From positions 62,001 to 126,000 of the forward strand of contig JAFKLS010000016.1 of assembly GCA_017304675.1 (NCBI GenBank): DNA of 64,000 nucleotides, written 5' to 3'. The position numbers were made by a program, and so were the translations under genes. This document shows, in pieces, positions 53,485 to 63,785 of this stretch. Within the stretch, counting starts at the first letter, position 1. Each line of letters opens with the position of its first letter. Under the pieces are notes generated by a model. That model was not told the DNA's origin. It ran no database searches and worked only from the letters and a program-made list of their open reading frames with translations. The stretch is from Sphingobacteriia bacterium. Its GTDB lineage: Bacteria; Bacteroidota; Bacteroidia; Chitinophagales; Chitinophagaceae.

Positions 53485-53910
53485 TTGAAGAGGCTTCTAT
53501 TTTTCTGTTTCATTGTGTTTGCAAAAATTTCTTTTGCAAACGATACTATCATTGTAAATAAAGATGCACGTATTGATATGCTTTCGCAAAAGCAAGTTCA
53601 GCAGAATAAGCGGGCGGCTATACTCACGAGTGGAGGGCAATACAAAGGTTTTCGTTTGCAGGTGATTAGTACCAATAACAGAGAAGAAGCTTTTAGAATA
53701 AAAGCAGATTTGCTAACGAAGTTCCCTGAACAGAAAACATATGCTTTATTCCAATCACCTAACTTCAAAATACGTATTGGCAATTTTTTAAGGAGGGAGG
53801 AAGCGGAAAAATTCAGGGCGCAGGTAGCAAAATTTTATCCGGATGGAGTTTATATAGTGGAAGATGCTATTGAGTATACACCAACAGATGATGATGTGAA
53901 TAATCAGTAA
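53485..53910 (+). CDS. Exported SPOR-domain protein
   Basis: A 141-residue protein with a signal peptide (about 1-18, FCFIVFAKISFA) and a C-terminal SPOR-like domain (about 55-130, GFRLQVISTNNREEAFRIKADLLTKF and FKIRIGNFLRREEAEKF). SPOR domains bind peptidoglycan stripped of stem peptides at division sites. The reading uses a TTG start at 53485; no ATG is available in a suitable position. The bases before it are AT-rich short-word repeat (AAAATTAATAATTAAAAATTG), so the original start region may have been overwritten. It lies 29 bases after the truncated ALDH gene. Confidence 0.8.
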   Translation: MKRLLFFCFIVFAKISFANDTIIVNKDARIDMLSQKQVQQNKRAAILTSGGQYKGFRLQVISTNNREEAFRIKADLLTKFPEQKTYALFQSPNFKIRIGNFLRREEAEKFRAQVAKFYPDGVYIVEDAIEYTPTDDDVNNQ

Positions 53911-53978
53911 AGAAAACAAGGAACAGAACAAACTTCAGGCTGCAATCATTCGTATAACCAGGTAAATTTTTATATAAA

Positions 53979-55154
53979 ATGCTTCAGGAAAGAATTAAAA
54001 GTTTAGCGAAAAGATATTCAAATGAATTTATTGAAGTTAGACATCATATTCATTCTCATCCTGAATTAAGTTACCAGGAATTTCAAACCTCTAAATTCAT
54101 TCAATCAAAATTAACATCCTTTGGAATTGAGTTTGAAGTAAAAGCAAATACGGGTGTAGTTGGAATGATTAAAGGAAAAAACCCTGAAAGCCGCTGTATT
54201 GCTTTACGAGCAGATATTGATGCACTGCCTATTACAGAGGAAAATCAAGTAGATTATAAATCGAAGAATATTGGTGTAATGCATGCATGCGGACATGATG
54301 TTCATACAACTATTTTATTGGGTGCTTCAAAAATCTTGAATGAGTTGAAAAATGATTTTGAAGGTACAATCAAATTGATTTTTCAACCCGGTGAAGAAAG
54401 AAATCCCGGAGGCGCAAGTTTATTGATTAAGGAAGGTGTTTTAGAAAATCCGAAACCACAAGGCATTATTGGTTTGCATGTTCACCCGGGATTGAATGTT
54501 GGTAAATTAAGTTTCAGAAACGGAAGGGTGATGGCGAGTGCAGATGAAATCTATATTACCATTAAAGGCCCCGGCGGGCATGCAGCAGCGCCTCATTTAA
54601 CAGTAGATACATTACTAATTGCTTCGCATTTGATCATCGCATTGCAGCAAATTATTTCAAGAAATAAAAACCCGTTATCTCCATCTGTATTAAGTATTTG
54701 TTCTGTACAGGGCGGACATACAACAAATGTTATTCCAAGTGAAGTAAAGTTGATGGGAACATTCAGGGCAATGGATGAACAATGGCGTTATAGAGCGCAC
54801 GAGCTGATTAAGAAAACAGCAATCGAGCTGGTGCATAGCATGGGCGGCGAAATTGATTTGCATATTGATATAGGTTATCCCTGTGTAGATAATGATGCTG
54901 TACTAACCAATAGATCCTGGAAGCTTGCAGATGAGTACATGGGTAAAGAAAATGTGGAAGAAACAGAAATAAGAATGGGTGCAGAAGATTTCGGCTATTA
55001 TACACAACAAATTCCCGGATGCTTTTTTAGATTGGGTGTAAGAAATGAAGAGAAAGGAATTGTTCATCAAGTGCACACACCGAAATTTAATATTGATGAA
55101 AGTGCTATTGAAACAGGAATGGGTATGATGGCCTGGTTAGGAGCAACTGTGTAG
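53979..55154 (+). CDS. M20 family metal-dependent amidohydrolase
   Basis: A 391-residue zinc hydrolase of the M20 (IAA-amino acid/hippurate hydrolase) group, removing acyl groups from amino acids or similar amides. Metal ligands are visible in HACGHDVHTT, the Glu pair in FQPGEERNPGGASLL, GLHVHPGL and MGAEDFGYY. A lid domain (about 185-300) occupies the centre. The substrate cannot be chosen from sequence. It starts 68 bases after the SPOR gene, probably with its own promoter. Confidence 0.92.
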   Translation: MLQERIKSLAKRYSNEFIEVRHHIHSHPELSYQEFQTSKFIQSKLTSFGIEFEVKANTGVVGMIKGKNPESRCIALRADIDALPITEENQVDYKSKNIGVMHACGHDVHTTILLGASKILNELKNDFEGTIKLIFQPGEERNPGGASLLIKEGVLENPKPQGIIGLHVHPGLNVGKLSFRNGRVMASADEIYITIKGPGGHAAAPHLTVDTLLIASHLIIALQQIISRNKNPLSPSVLSICSVQGGHTTNVIPSEVKLMGTFRAMDEQWRYRAHELIKKTAIELVHSMGGEIDLHIDIGYPCVDNDAVLTNRSWKLADEYMGKENVEETEIRMGAEDFGYYTQQIPGCFFRLGVRNEEKGIVHQVHTPKFNIDESAIETGMGMMAWLGATV

Positions 55155-55210
55155 ATGTAAGTAAGTAAAAATTCAAAAGTAAAAAGTGTCAAAACCCAAA
55201 AGTATAGTAG

Positions 55211-55903
55211 CTACTTGCCCAATGAAATCCTCACGTTGTTGTATTTTTCGGCTCCCCACCATTGCTGTTTGTCCAGGTTTAAAAAAGCAATTTGAATTTG
55301 TGAATATGTATTATCTGATGCGGCTTTTGTAAATTTTCTTAAATCCTTTACCTGCTTTTTATTTCCATAGTTTAGAGCAAAGGGAAGAATTAAAAAATAA
55401 TCACTTGTTGAATCAAAAGGAATGTTTGCTTTAGTTCCAGTGGTAGTATATATAATGCTATTAACCTCGTTAAATGTAGGAGGAGGTGAGTTCTGGCTTT
55501 TCCAGGTTTTGTTTAATGTAGATGATGAACTTAAAGTGTCCGGCTTTAAATTTTGAATATATGATGCCAAATCTTTTAGGCAGGCGTCAGACGTACAACC
55601 ATTGAACAACACAACTTCTTTTCTGGAATTTATAAGCAGAGGTGATAAACCATAACTCATATTTACCTGAAGGAAATCTTCAAAAGCAGTGGTATAAGTA
55701 TAAAACTTAACTGCAGGCTTGTTAGACATGATAGGCCTGTTTTTTATAATCCATGCAAAAATTGAGCTATCTGTTTCTACTTTACCTTCATTACCTCTAA
55801 TTCCTAATACCCATTTTTTAACAGTCAGGCAACCGCTACCGGTAATTAATAAAAGTAATAATGAGGACAGAATAGTTGTTTTTATTAATTTTTTTGCATG
55901 CAT
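55211..55903 (-). CDS. Lipoprotein of unknown function
   Basis: A 230-residue lipoprotein (signal segment LLLLLITGSGC, Cys at about 25). It has a Cys pair in NGCTSDACLKDLASY and otherwise a mixed alpha/beta pattern. There are phrases suggestive of a thioredoxin-like or signalling fold (VLFNGCTSDAC), but I cannot assign a family. It converges on the amidohydrolase gene and is divergent from the CDF transporter gene. It is likely in the outer membrane facing the periplasm. Confidence 0.65.
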   Translation of the reverse strand: MHAKKLIKTTILSSLLLLLITGSGCLTVKKWVLGIRGNEGKVETDSSIFAWIIKNRPIMSNKPAVKFYTYTTAFEDFLQVNMSYGLSPLLINSRKEVVLFNGCTSDACLKDLASYIQNLKPDTLSSSSTLNKTWKSQNSPPPTFNEVNSIIYTTTGTKANIPFDSTSDYFLILPFALNYGNKKQVKDLRKFTKAASDNTYSQIQIAFLNLDKQQWWGAEKYNNVRISLGK

Positions 55904-56108
55904 TAGGAATTAATTTAATTACAATGTAATATAATATAATAATTACAATTCTTCCTTAAATTTCTTATTTAAGCAGTATGCGTAAATAACTTCATAGTGT
56001 AACTGCACTCGTAAACTGATAAACATACACAATAGCCCTTACAGCAAATATTACTGCAAGGATTGGTCATAATTTATTACCTTAATTTTTTCAAAGTATT
56101 TTTACTCC

Positions 56109-57020
56109 ATGTCTCACGAACACCACCACCATCATCATCATTCAGAAGAACTGACGAATGTAAACCGTGCATTTTATATAGGTATTTCACTCAACTTTTT
56201 GTTTGTGTTGATTGAAGTGATTGTAGGCTTGAATATTCATTCTTTGTCTTTGCTTTCCGATGCAGGACATAATCTCGCCGATGTTGCCAGTCTTGCATTG
56301 TCGTTACTGGCATTTCGTTTGGTAAAAGTGAAGCCCAACGAAAAATATACGTACGGTTATCGTAAAACTACCATCCTGGTGGCTTTATTTAATGCTGTGG
56401 TATTGCTGGTGTCCATTGGTGCTATTGGCTACGAAGCGTTGCATCGTTTCATTAGTCCCGAACCATTACAAGGTGTTACCATTGCGTGGGTAGCAGGAGT
56501 AGGCATTGTAATAAACGGGGTTACTGCTTTGCTGTTTTTACGGGAGAAAGAAAAAGATATCAATATAAAATCGGCTTATCTGCATTTGTTATCCGATGCG
56601 TTGGTGTCATTTGCATTGGTAATAGGAGGCATTGTTATTGTTTATACACATTGGTATTGGATAGATGCTTTGTTAAGTTTAATAGTGGCAGTTGTTATTT
56701 TATACAGCACCTGGAGTTTGTTGAGAAGCAGTTTGCGTTTATCGTTAGATGGGGTTCCTGAAAATGTGAATATGGACACTATAAAAAAACAAATTAAAGC
56801 TATTGATGGCGTAAAGGATATTCATCATATTCATGTTTGGGGATTAAGTACCACCACCAATGCCTTAACGGCGCATATTTTAGTAGATGCACACATGAGT
56901 ATTTTACAGGCCGATGCACTAAAAAAGAAAATAAAACACGAGTTGGAACATTTGAATATTCATCATGCCACATTGGAGTTTGAAGAAAGTATGCGTAATT
57001 GTGCTAATGATGAATTGTAG
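56109..57020 (+). CDS. Cation diffusion facilitator metal exporter
   Basis: A 303-residue CDF (CzcD/ZitB-like) transporter that exports Zn, Cd or Co by proton antiport. It begins with a His run (MSHEHHHHHHHSEE) for metal binding. It has six membrane segments, metal-site motifs in TM2 (LLSDAGHNLADV) and TM5 (LLSDALVS), and a cytoplasmic C-terminal domain (IDGVKDIHHIHVWGLS) with the usual His ligands. No regulator is adjacent. The substrate is probably zinc (inference from the HxxxD sites). Confidence 0.93.
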   Translation: MSHEHHHHHHHSEELTNVNRAFYIGISLNFLFVLIEVIVGLNIHSLSLLSDAGHNLADVASLALSLLAFRLVKVKPNEKYTYGYRKTTILVALFNAVVLLVSIGAIGYEALHRFISPEPLQGVTIAWVAGVGIVINGVTALLFLREKEKDINIKSAYLHLLSDALVSFALVIGGIVIVYTHWYWIDALLSLIVAVVILYSTWSLLRSSLRLSLDGVPENVNMDTIKKQIKAIDGVKDIHHIHVWGLSTTTNALTAHILVDAHMSILQADALKKKIKHELEHLNIHHATLEFEESMRNCANDEL

Positions 57021-57102
57021 GTGTTTGTTTGCTTTGTAAAGACATCACTGTGAGTAAACAGCAACAAAAAATACTGATTTATGGTGGTTCTTGCTGTATT
57101 TT

Positions 57103-57184
57103 CGCAGCCTGACCGCAAGTAATTGCAGGCAGGCTGCGCCTCTTGCTTAAAAGAGATTGGAACGTACAAGAGTGCGACGCAACG
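57103..57184. repeat. Hairpin and dispersed repeat before the malic enzyme gene
   Basis: CGCAGCCT (57103-57110) and AGGCTGCG (57131-57138) form an 8-bp stem, with further pairing inside (CCGCAAG / TTGCAGG). At 57164-57184 is the inverted copy of the GTTGCGTCGCAC repeat with CTTGTAC at its end, as at 6935. The whole looks like a mobile intergenic element. Confidence 0.6.
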
Positions 57185-57228
57185 GAAGCTAAATAGTATT
57201 GTTGCAATTGGTTACCAAAAAAAACAAC

Positions 57229-59571
57229 ATGAGCAAACAAAACGATTTACGAAGGGAGCAGGCGTTGGAATATCATGCCATGGGCCGTCCCGGAAAAATT
57301 GAAGTAATTCCTACCAAAGAAGCAAAAACACAAAGAGATCTCAGCTTAGCATATAGCCCCGGTGTGGCAGTTCCCTGCCTGGAAATTGCCAAGAACCCTG
57401 AAGACGTTTATAAATACACAGCCAAAGGAAATTTAATAGGTGTTATCAGCAATGGTACGGCTGTATTGGGTTTGGGCAATATAGGGCCGGAAGCGGGGAA
57501 ACCTGTGATGGAAGGTAAAGGTGTATTGTTTAAAATATTTGCAGATATTGATGTGTTTGATATTGAGATTAACGAAACAGATCCTGAAAAATTTGTGCAG
57601 ATAGTAAAAGCACTGGAGCCAACTTTCGGTGGAATTAACTTAGAAGACATCAAAGCGCCGGAATGTTTTTATATAGAACAGGAATTGCGTAAGCAAATGA
57701 AAATTCCTGTAATGCACGACGATCAGCATGGAACAGCCATTATTAGCGGGGCTGCTTTGTTAAATGCATTAGAGCTTCAAAAGAAAAAAATTGAAAAAGT
57801 AAAACTGGTGGTAAATGGTGCCGGTGCAGCGGCAATGGCCTGTTGCCAGTTGTATGTAGCATTAGGAGCCAAATACGAAAATTTTATTTTGTTTGATAAA
57901 GATGGTGTTTTGCATGAAGGCAGGAATGACTTGGATGAGATTAAAAAGAAATTCGCTGTAAAAAAAGCAGACTTTACATTAGCAAAAGCTTTAAAAGATA
58001 GTGATGTGTTTCTTGGATTAAGTGTTGGAAACGTAGTAACGCAGGAAATGGTAAAGAGCATGGCTAAAAACCCTATTGTGTTTGCAATGGCCAACCCCGA
58101 TCCGGAAATTACTTATGAAGACGCCATTGCTGCAAGAAAAGACATCATCATGGCAACGGGACGAAGCGATTATCCCAATCAGGTGAACAATGTATTGGGG
58201 TTCCCTTATATCTTCAGAGGGGCTTTGGATGTGAGAGCCACACAAATAAATGAAGCCATGAAACTGGCTGCTGTAAAAGCATTGGCAGAAATGGCCAGAA
58301 CTCCGGTGCCGGATATTGTGAATATGGCTTATAACCAAAAGAATATGAGTTTTGGCCCAGATTATATTATTCCCAAGCCGGTAGACCCACGCCTGCTGTC
58401 TACCGTTGCACCTGCAGTGGCCAAAGCTGCCATGGAAAGCGGCGTTGCCCAAAAACAGATAACCGATTGGGATGCTTACATTATGGAGCTAAACAAAAGG
58501 TTAGGATTAGATAATCAATTAATAGGTGTTATAAGCAATAAGGCAAGAAGAGATCCTAAAAGACTGGTATTTGCTGAAGCAGATAATCTTAAGATTATTA
58601 AAGCTGCCAGTATTGTATATGATGAGGGGATTGCATACCCGATATTATTGGGAGAAGAAGAAAAAATTAAACGCATTGCGGGCGCCAACAATATAGATAT
58701 TTCAGATATCCCGATCATCGATCCGAGGTCTGATGAATATGAAGCCAAGCGTGAATTTTACGGAGAGCTTTTCTTCCGTAAAAGGCAACGTAAAGGATAC
58801 AATCATTATGAGAGCATCAAGGCAATGAAAGATCGTAATAATTTTGGTTGTATGATGGTGGAAACAGGTGATGCCGATGCTATGATTAGCGGACTAACAA
58901 GAAATTATGCCGATGCTATCCGCCCTGCATTACAAATTATTGGTGTGGAAGAAGGAGTGAAAAAAATAGCGGGTATGTATTTACTGCTAACCAAAAAAGG
59001 TCCGCTGTTTCTGGCAGATACCACCGTTAATTTCAATCCAACAGCCAACGAACTGGCCGATATTACATTAATGGTGGCAAAAGAAGTGCGAAACTTTAAC
59101 CTTACACCAAGAATTGCGATGCTCAGCTATAGCAATTTTGGCAGCAGTGATTCTGCCGAAGCAAAACTGGTTGCAGAAGCGGTGAAAATTGTAAAACAAA
59201 AAAACCCTTCGCTGATTGTTGATGGTGAAATGCAGGGTAGTGTAGCGTTTAACAATGAGATACTGAAAGACAATTATCCGTTTAGCAGCCTGGTAGACGA
59301 AAATGTGAATGTGTTGATCTTCCCTAATTTAACTGCAGGTAATGTTGCTTATAACCTTTTAAGAGAAATTGGCGGAGCTGATGCAATAGGCCCTATTTTG
59401 TTAGGGTTGAAAAAACCGGTACATGTATTGCAATTGGGCAGTACGGTAAGGAGCATTATTAATATGGCTTTAATTGCTGTTGTAGATGCACAATTGAAAT
59501 GCAAGTTGGATACCAATGCCGAAGTAGGGCGTAGCAAATGGTGGCAACGATTAAAGAAAAAGAAGAAATAA
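57229..59571 (+). CDS. maeB: NADP-dependent malic enzyme with C-terminal phosphotransacetylase domain
   Basis: Decarboxylates malate to pyruvate with NADP reduction. The 780-residue protein has an N-terminal malic domain ([17 protein letters not shown]), the NAD-binding domain ([19 protein letters not shown]) and a C-terminal PTA-like domain (about 430-780), usually without transacetylase activity but regulatory. I chose the ATG at 57229 ([10 protein letters not shown]); the longer frame runs into the repeat. It likely shares a transcript with the MlaE permease gene, which begins 26 bases after the stop. Confidence 0.95.
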   Translation: MSKQNDLRREQALEYHAMGRPGKIEVIPTKEAKTQRDLSLAYSPGVAVPCLEIAKNPEDVYKYTAKGNLIGVISNGTAVLGLGNIGPEAGKPVMEGKGVLFKIFADIDVFDIEINETDPEKFVQIVKALEPTFGGINLEDIKAPECFYIEQELRKQMKIPVMHDDQHGTAIISGAALLNALELQKKKIEKVKLVVNGAGAAAMACCQLYVALGAKYENFILFDKDGVLHEGRNDLDEIKKKFAVKKADFTLAKALKDSDVFLGLSVGNVVTQEMVKSMAKNPIVFAMANPDPEITYEDAIAARKDIIMATGRSDYPNQVNNVLGFPYIFRGALDVRATQINEAMKLAAVKALAEMARTPVPDIVNMAYNQKNMSFGPDYIIPKPVDPRLLSTVAPAVAKAAMESGVAQKQITDWDAYIMELNKRLGLDNQLIGVISNKARRDPKRLVFAEADNLKIIKAASIVYDEGIAYPILLGEEEKIKRIAGANNIDISDIPIIDPRSDEYEAKREFYGELFFRKRQRKGYNHYESIKAMKDRNNFGCMMVETGDADAMISGLTRNYADAIRPALQIIGVEEGVKKIAGMYLLLTKKGPLFLADTTVNFNPTANELADITLMVAKEVRNFNLTPRIAMLSYSNFGSSDSAEAKLVAEAVKIVKQKNPSLIVDGEMQGSVAFNNEILKDNYPFSSLVDENVNVLIFPNLTAGNVAYNLLREIGGADAIGPILLGLKKPVHVLQLGSTVRSIINMALIAVVDAQLKCKLDTNAEVGRSKWWQRLKKKKK

Positions 59572-59597
59572 ACGGATTATACGAAACTAAATTAGTT

Positions 59598-60335
59598 ATG
59601 AAACCATTCACACATTTTGGCGCTTTTTTAATCATGCTTAAAGGCATGTTTAAAAAGCCGGAGAATTACAAAATGTATTGGAAAGAGTTGATGCACCAGT
59701 GCTCTGAAATCGGCATTGGATCACTTCCCATTGTTGTGATTATTTCTTTATTTCTTGGCGCCGTAACAACAGTGCAAACAGCATATCAGCTGGTGAGCCC
59801 TTTAGTGCCGGCATCTACCATTGCACAGATTGTTAGAGACAGTATGATACTGGAACTGTCACCCACAGTATTGAGTATTGTGTTGGCAGGTGTTGTTGGG
59901 AGTAAGATAGCCAGCGAACTGGGAAACATGCGGGTTTCAGAACAAATAGATGCTTTGGAAATAATGGGTATTAACACCAGGAGCTATTTGGTGATGCCTA
60001 AGATATTGGGAGCTTTAATTGTTGTGCCCGCATTAATTACCATATCTGCAGTACTGGGTATTTGGGGCGGAAGAATGGCCGGGTCTATGACCGGTATATT
60101 GGCGCCTGATATTTATGATATTGGGTTAAGACAAAACCTGAATACCTACAATATTATTTTTGCCTTTTACAAAGCATATACATTCGCATTCATCATTAGC
60201 AGTGTACCTGCTTATTATGGTTATAATGTAAAAGGCGGCGCCTTGGAAATTGGCAGGGCCAGTACCAGCGCAGTGGTTATTAGCTGTATTTTAATTTTGT
60301 TTGCAGATTATGCTTTGGCTGCTATCTTTTTATAG
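59598..60335 (+). CDS. ABC transporter permease, MlaE-like
   Basis: A 245-residue permease of the MlaE/YrbE family, carrying phospholipids or hydrophobic compounds together with an MlaF ATPase. About five hydrophobic segments are visible. The EQIDALEIMGINTRSYLVMP loop is the hallmark. I chose the ATG at 59598 (MKPFTHFGAF); a longer frame from 59538 would overlap the malic enzyme end by 34 bases. The matching ATPase gene is far away at 29567-30349. It overlaps the convergent rpe gene by six bases. Confidence 0.9.
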   Translation: MKPFTHFGAFLIMLKGMFKKPENYKMYWKELMHQCSEIGIGSLPIVVIISLFLGAVTTVQTAYQLVSPLVPASTIAQIVRDSMILELSPTVLSIVLAGVVGSKIASELGNMRVSEQIDALEIMGINTRSYLVMPKILGALIVVPALITISAVLGIWGGRMAGSMTGILAPDIYDIGLRQNLNTYNIIFAFYKAYTFAFIISSVPAYYGYNVKGGALEIGRASTSAVVISCILILFADYALAAIFL

Positions 60336-60977
60336 GTTATATAATTGCTGTATGGTTTCAACAGGATTAGCAGAATTGAATACGGTGCTTCCTGCAACCA
60401 ATACGGTAGCCCCTGTATGAATAAGCGCAGTTGCATTATCTAAAGTAACACCGCCATCTATCTCAATTAAAGGATTGGCATTTCTTTCATGCATTAATTT
60501 TCTTAAGGCACGGATTTTATTAATAGTATTCGGTATGAATTGCTGACCGCCAAAACCAGGGTTTACACTCATCAAACACACAAGGTCTATATCTTCAATA
60601 ATATCTTCCAGGAAACGAACAGGAGTATGAGGGTTAAGTGCCACACCAGCTTTCATTCCCAAATGTTTAATCTGCTGAATGTTTCGATGCAAATGATTAC
60701 AGGCTTCTATATGTACTGTTAAAATATCGGCTCCGGCCTTTTTAAAAGCTTCGGCATATTTTTCCGGTTCCTCAATCATTAAATGAACATCTAATACCTT
60801 TTGTGTTGTTTTTCTAATATGCTCTACAATGGGTAAACCAAAACTAAGATTGGGCACAAATCTTCCATCCATAATATCTAAATGAAACCATTCTGCTTTG
60901 CTGGAATTAATCATTTCACATTCTTTTTCCAGTTGAAGAAAGTTACAAGCCAGGAGAGACGGTGCAATAATTGCCAT
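60330..60977 (-). CDS. rpe: Ribulose-phosphate 3-epimerase
   Basis: Interconverts ribulose-5-phosphate and xylulose-5-phosphate in the pentose phosphate pathway. The 215-residue TIM-barrel enzyme has APSLLACNFLQL at the start, the metal/substrate motif HLDIMDGRFVPNLSFG, DVHLMIEEPE, LMSVNPGFGGQQFI and IEIDGGV. It is full length. It overlaps the MlaE permease gene tail-to-tail by six bases. Confidence 0.96.
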   Translation of the reverse strand: MAIIAPSLLACNFLQLEKECEMINSSKAEWFHLDIMDGRFVPNLSFGLPIVEHIRKTTQKVLDVHLMIEEPEKYAEAFKKAGADILTVHIEACNHLHRNIQQIKHLGMKAGVALNPHTPVRFLEDIIEDIDLVCLMSVNPGFGGQQFIPNTINKIRALRKLMHERNANPLIEIDGGVTLDNATALIHTGATVLVAGSTVFNSANPVETIQQLYNL

Positions 60978-61022
60978 TATAAAGTAAGTTTATTGTTGTA
61001 ATGAATCGGATGCAAAGCTACA

Positions 61023-61814
61023 CTATTTCAAACGATCAATAGCCTGGGCAGCCTCTTTTAACTGGCCATCTATCTTGAAGGCCAGCTGATAGTTTTTTAC
61101 TGCATCTTCTTTTTTATTCAAGGCCTCATAACATTTGGCTTGCCAGTAATAAGCATCTGCATAAGTATTATTAATATTTGCAGCCATTATAAAAATCTTT
61201 AAGGCCGCTTCCGTTTTCTTTGCATCGTAATAAATAAAGCCTTTTTCCATATAAGCTTCCATGTAAGTATAATTCTCTTTAATACAGTTTTCAAAATTTT
61301 CCAGAGCCTCGGTTGTTTTGCCAACTCGTGCAAAATATACACCACTTATAAAATAGCAATGAGCATTATATTCCCTGCCTAGCTTCAGGTGCATCACTGC
61401 CTGTGCTATTTTTAAAGCCTCACTGTTCTTTGTTTCGGCATAAAGGTTACCGAGTGATAAAAGTGCATCTGGTGCGGGATATATTTTTGCTGCATAAGTA
61501 AAAGACCGTATTGCGGCAGGCGTGTCTCCTACGGTGCTCAGGAGCTGCCCTTTTCTAAACCAGAAACCATAATTTAAACTGTCTTTTTTTAGAAGTATGT
61601 TTATTTGACTGATGGCTTCTTTATAGTTTTTAGCACTGTCGAAAGCATTAACCAGCGCTAAACGGAGCCCGGCACTGTCTGGCTTTTTATTTACCTGCTC
61701 TTGCAAACCGGTAATGGCTGTTACTAACTGTTTGTTTTTTTGTTCATTAGTACTGTTCTTGCAAGACAATAGCAAAACAACAATACAGGTGAAACAAAAG
61801 GTGGTCTTTTTCAT
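61023..61814 (-). CDS. TPR lipoprotein
   Basis: A 263-residue lipoprotein (FTCIVVLLLSC, Cys at about 18) whose remainder is made of tetratricopeptide repeats, about five in number, e.g. YKEAISQINILLKKDSLNYG, AALKIFIMAANINNTYADAY and EDAVKNYQLAFKIDGQ. TPRs form protein-binding superhelices. It is probably anchored in a periplasm-facing membrane leaflet. It lies 45 bases upstream of rpe on the same strand and is divergent from the PD40 gene. Confidence 0.85.
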   Translation of the reverse strand: MKKTTFCFTCIVVLLLSCKNSTNEQKNKQLVTAITGLQEQVNKKPDSAGLRLALVNAFDSAKNYKEAISQINILLKKDSLNYGFWFRKGQLLSTVGDTPAAIRSFTYAAKIYPAPDALLSLGNLYAETKNSEALKIAQAVMHLKLGREYNAHCYFISGVYFARVGKTTEALENFENCIKENYTYMEAYMEKGFIYYDAKKTEAALKIFIMAANINNTYADAYYWQAKCYEALNKKEDAVKNYQLAFKIDGQLKEAAQAIDRLK

Positions 61815-61843
61815 CTGGCAAAGTTAGCCATACAGAAGCATTT

Positions 61844-61851
61844 TACTTTTG
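61844..61851 (+). promoter_or_regulatory. -7 promoter element for the PD40 gene
   Basis: TACTTTTG matches TAnnTTTG, 53 bases before the ATG at 61905, within the divergent intergenic region. Confidence 0.4.
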
Positions 61852-61904
61852 TAACAAACCAATTTATGTATCTGCCCTTAAATTTGTTGAATTAATATAT
61901 ACTC

Positions 61905-63005
61905 ATGAGAAAATATTTTTTTCTTTTATTGATGATTGGAGTGGTACTATTTTCTTTTGCTTTTATGCAAAAGGCAAATACTATAGAAGCCCCATTGCAA
62001 GACAGCATACATTATACAGCCGAAAAACATTTTAAGAATGTAAGACAACTAACTTTTGGCGGAGACAATGCCGAAGCCTATTGGAGCTATGATGGGAAGT
62101 ATATCATCTTTCAACGTACCAATCCCAAAGAAGGTTTGAGCTGTGATCAGATATTCATTGGAAAAGTACCCACTTCTCCCAATGAAAAATTTACATACAA
62201 ATTGGTGAGTACCGGAAAAGGAAGAGCAACCTGCGCTTTTTTTCTTCCTGATGGCAAACACTTTATATATGGCTCCACCCATTTAAACGCCGATACTTGC
62301 CCGCCGGCTGTTGACAGGGCCAAGTATGGTAACAAGTATATCTGGCCTATTTATGATAGTTACGATATTTTTCTTGCAGATACCTCCGGCAAAATTATTA
62401 AACAACTTACTTCTGAAAAAGGATATGATGCTGAAGGCACTCTATCCCCCGATGGCAAAAAAATGATTTTCACTTCAGTTAGAGATGGTGATCTTGATTT
62501 GTATGTAATGGATATGAAAACATATAAGGTAACCCGAATTACCAATACACTGGGCTACGATGGTGGTGCCTGGTTTAGCCCCGACGGTAAAAAAATTGTT
62601 TGGCGCGCCAGTCGTCCTAAAACAAAGGAAGAGATAGAAGAATATACGAGCCTGTTAAAAGAAAACCTTGTTGCACCTACGCATATGGAAGTATTTGTGG
62701 CCAACGCCGATGGCTCCGATGCCCATCAGATAACATTTTTAGAGCAGGCTAACTGGGCGCCTAATTTTACACCAGACAGCAAAAGAATTATTTTTTGCAG
62801 CAATCACGAATACAAAAGAGGCTTTCCTTTCAATATGTATTTAACCGATATTAATGGAAAAGGGTTAGAGAAAATTAGCCGCGATAAAGGTTTTGATGCG
62901 TTCCCCATGTTTAGTCCAGACGGTAAGAAAATAATGTTTTCATCAAACAGAAATAATGGAGGCACACACGATACCAATCTGTTTATGGCCGATTGGGTAG
63001 AATAA
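61905..63005 (+). CDS. TolB-like PD40 beta-propeller protein
   Basis: A 366-residue exported protein with a signal or anchor segment (about 4-20, FFLLLMIGVVLFSFAF). A beta-propeller follows, built of repeats with SPDGKKI-type turns: YWSYDGKYIIF, LPDGKHFIYG, LSPDGKKMIFTS, FSPDGKKIVWRA, TPDSKRIIFCS and FSPDGKKIMFSS. These are the PD40/WD40-like turns of TolB and related proteins, which bind proteins or substrates. No catalytic domain is attached, unlike peptidase relatives. It precedes the small membrane-protein gene by 89 bases. Confidence 0.88.
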   Translation: MRKYFFLLLMIGVVLFSFAFMQKANTIEAPLQDSIHYTAEKHFKNVRQLTFGGDNAEAYWSYDGKYIIFQRTNPKEGLSCDQIFIGKVPTSPNEKFTYKLVSTGKGRATCAFFLPDGKHFIYGSTHLNADTCPPAVDRAKYGNKYIWPIYDSYDIFLADTSGKIIKQLTSEKGYDAEGTLSPDGKKMIFTSVRDGDLDLYVMDMKTYKVTRITNTLGYDGGAWFSPDGKKIVWRASRPKTKEEIEEYTSLLKENLVAPTHMEVFVANADGSDAHQITFLEQANWAPNFTPDSKRIIFCSNHEYKRGFPFNMYLTDINGKGLEKISRDKGFDAFPMFSPDGKKIMFSSNRNNGGTHDTNLFMADWVE

Positions 63006-63094
63006 TTGCATGCAAATAAACAGTATTAGGTACTTTTGCAAATACAGGAAACGAATACAGAACAACAGATTAATTACTTTAAACCATACACTTT

Positions 63095-63577
63095 ATGTAC
63101 GCAGGATTATTAGGTTTACACAGCTTATTGCGCTGGATTATTTTAATATTGTTGATAGTGAATATTATTAACAGTTTAGTAGAGGCAAACGAGCCTTATA
63201 CCATTAAAGACAAAAAATGGAACCTTCGCTTATTAATAGTGATGCACATTAATTTCTTAATCGGGCTATACCAATACTTCTTTGGTCCTAAAGGGTTTAT
63301 TTTTTTCAGAGACAAGGTAAACTTTCCCGATACGGCAACAATTATGCATACGCCTTATTATCGTTTCTGGGGGGTAGAGCATATTACAGGAATGCTTATA
63401 GCTGTGGTATTAATTACCATTAGCAGAAGGGTTGCCAAAAACGATCAGCTTGCGGCAGGTGTAAAAAATAAAAAACTGGCATGGCTTTATATTTTATCTC
63501 TTATCATTATCCTGGCAAGTATTCCCTGGCCTTTCAGAGAGTTGGGTGCGCCGTGGTTTAGAAGCTTCTTAAGTTAA
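63095..63577 (+). CDS. Small membrane protein, possible cytochrome b-like
   Basis: A 160-residue protein with four predicted membrane segments (about 10-28, 45-62, 95-112, 130-146) and several His residues (H9 in LLGLHSLLRW, one in VMHINFL, IMHTPYY and GVEHITGM). Paired transmembrane His would suit heme binding. Proteins of this type are sometimes annotated cytochrome b in Bacteroidota, but this is not proven. A terminator follows directly. Confidence 0.65.
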   Translation: MYAGLLGLHSLLRWIILILLIVNIINSLVEANEPYTIKDKKWNLRLLIVMHINFLIGLYQYFFGPKGFIFFRDKVNFPDTATIMHTPYYRFWGVEHITGMLIAVVLITISRRVAKNDQLAAGVKNKKLAWLYILSLIIILASIPWPFRELGAPWFRSFLS

Positions 63578-63583
63578 AAAATT

Positions 63584-63615
63584 AAGTCTCGTAATTTCTG
63601 CGAGACTTTTTTATT
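63584..63615 (+). terminator. Terminator after the small membrane-protein gene
   Basis: Arms AAGTCTCG and CGAGACTT around a nine-base loop, followed by TTTTTATTTTT. Confidence 0.75.
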
Positions 63616-63785
63616 TTTATGATGAATTCTGATTGTTATGCCACTTCACAGAAATTTTACATACTGGATTGATAAGCGCAAATGGAAATACATTTTTCTG
63701 CTTGCTACTTTGGAAATGTCAATTGGTTAATAGTTAATGCAAATAGCAAACTACTATTTTGAATTTTTCATTTTCAATTTTTTTT

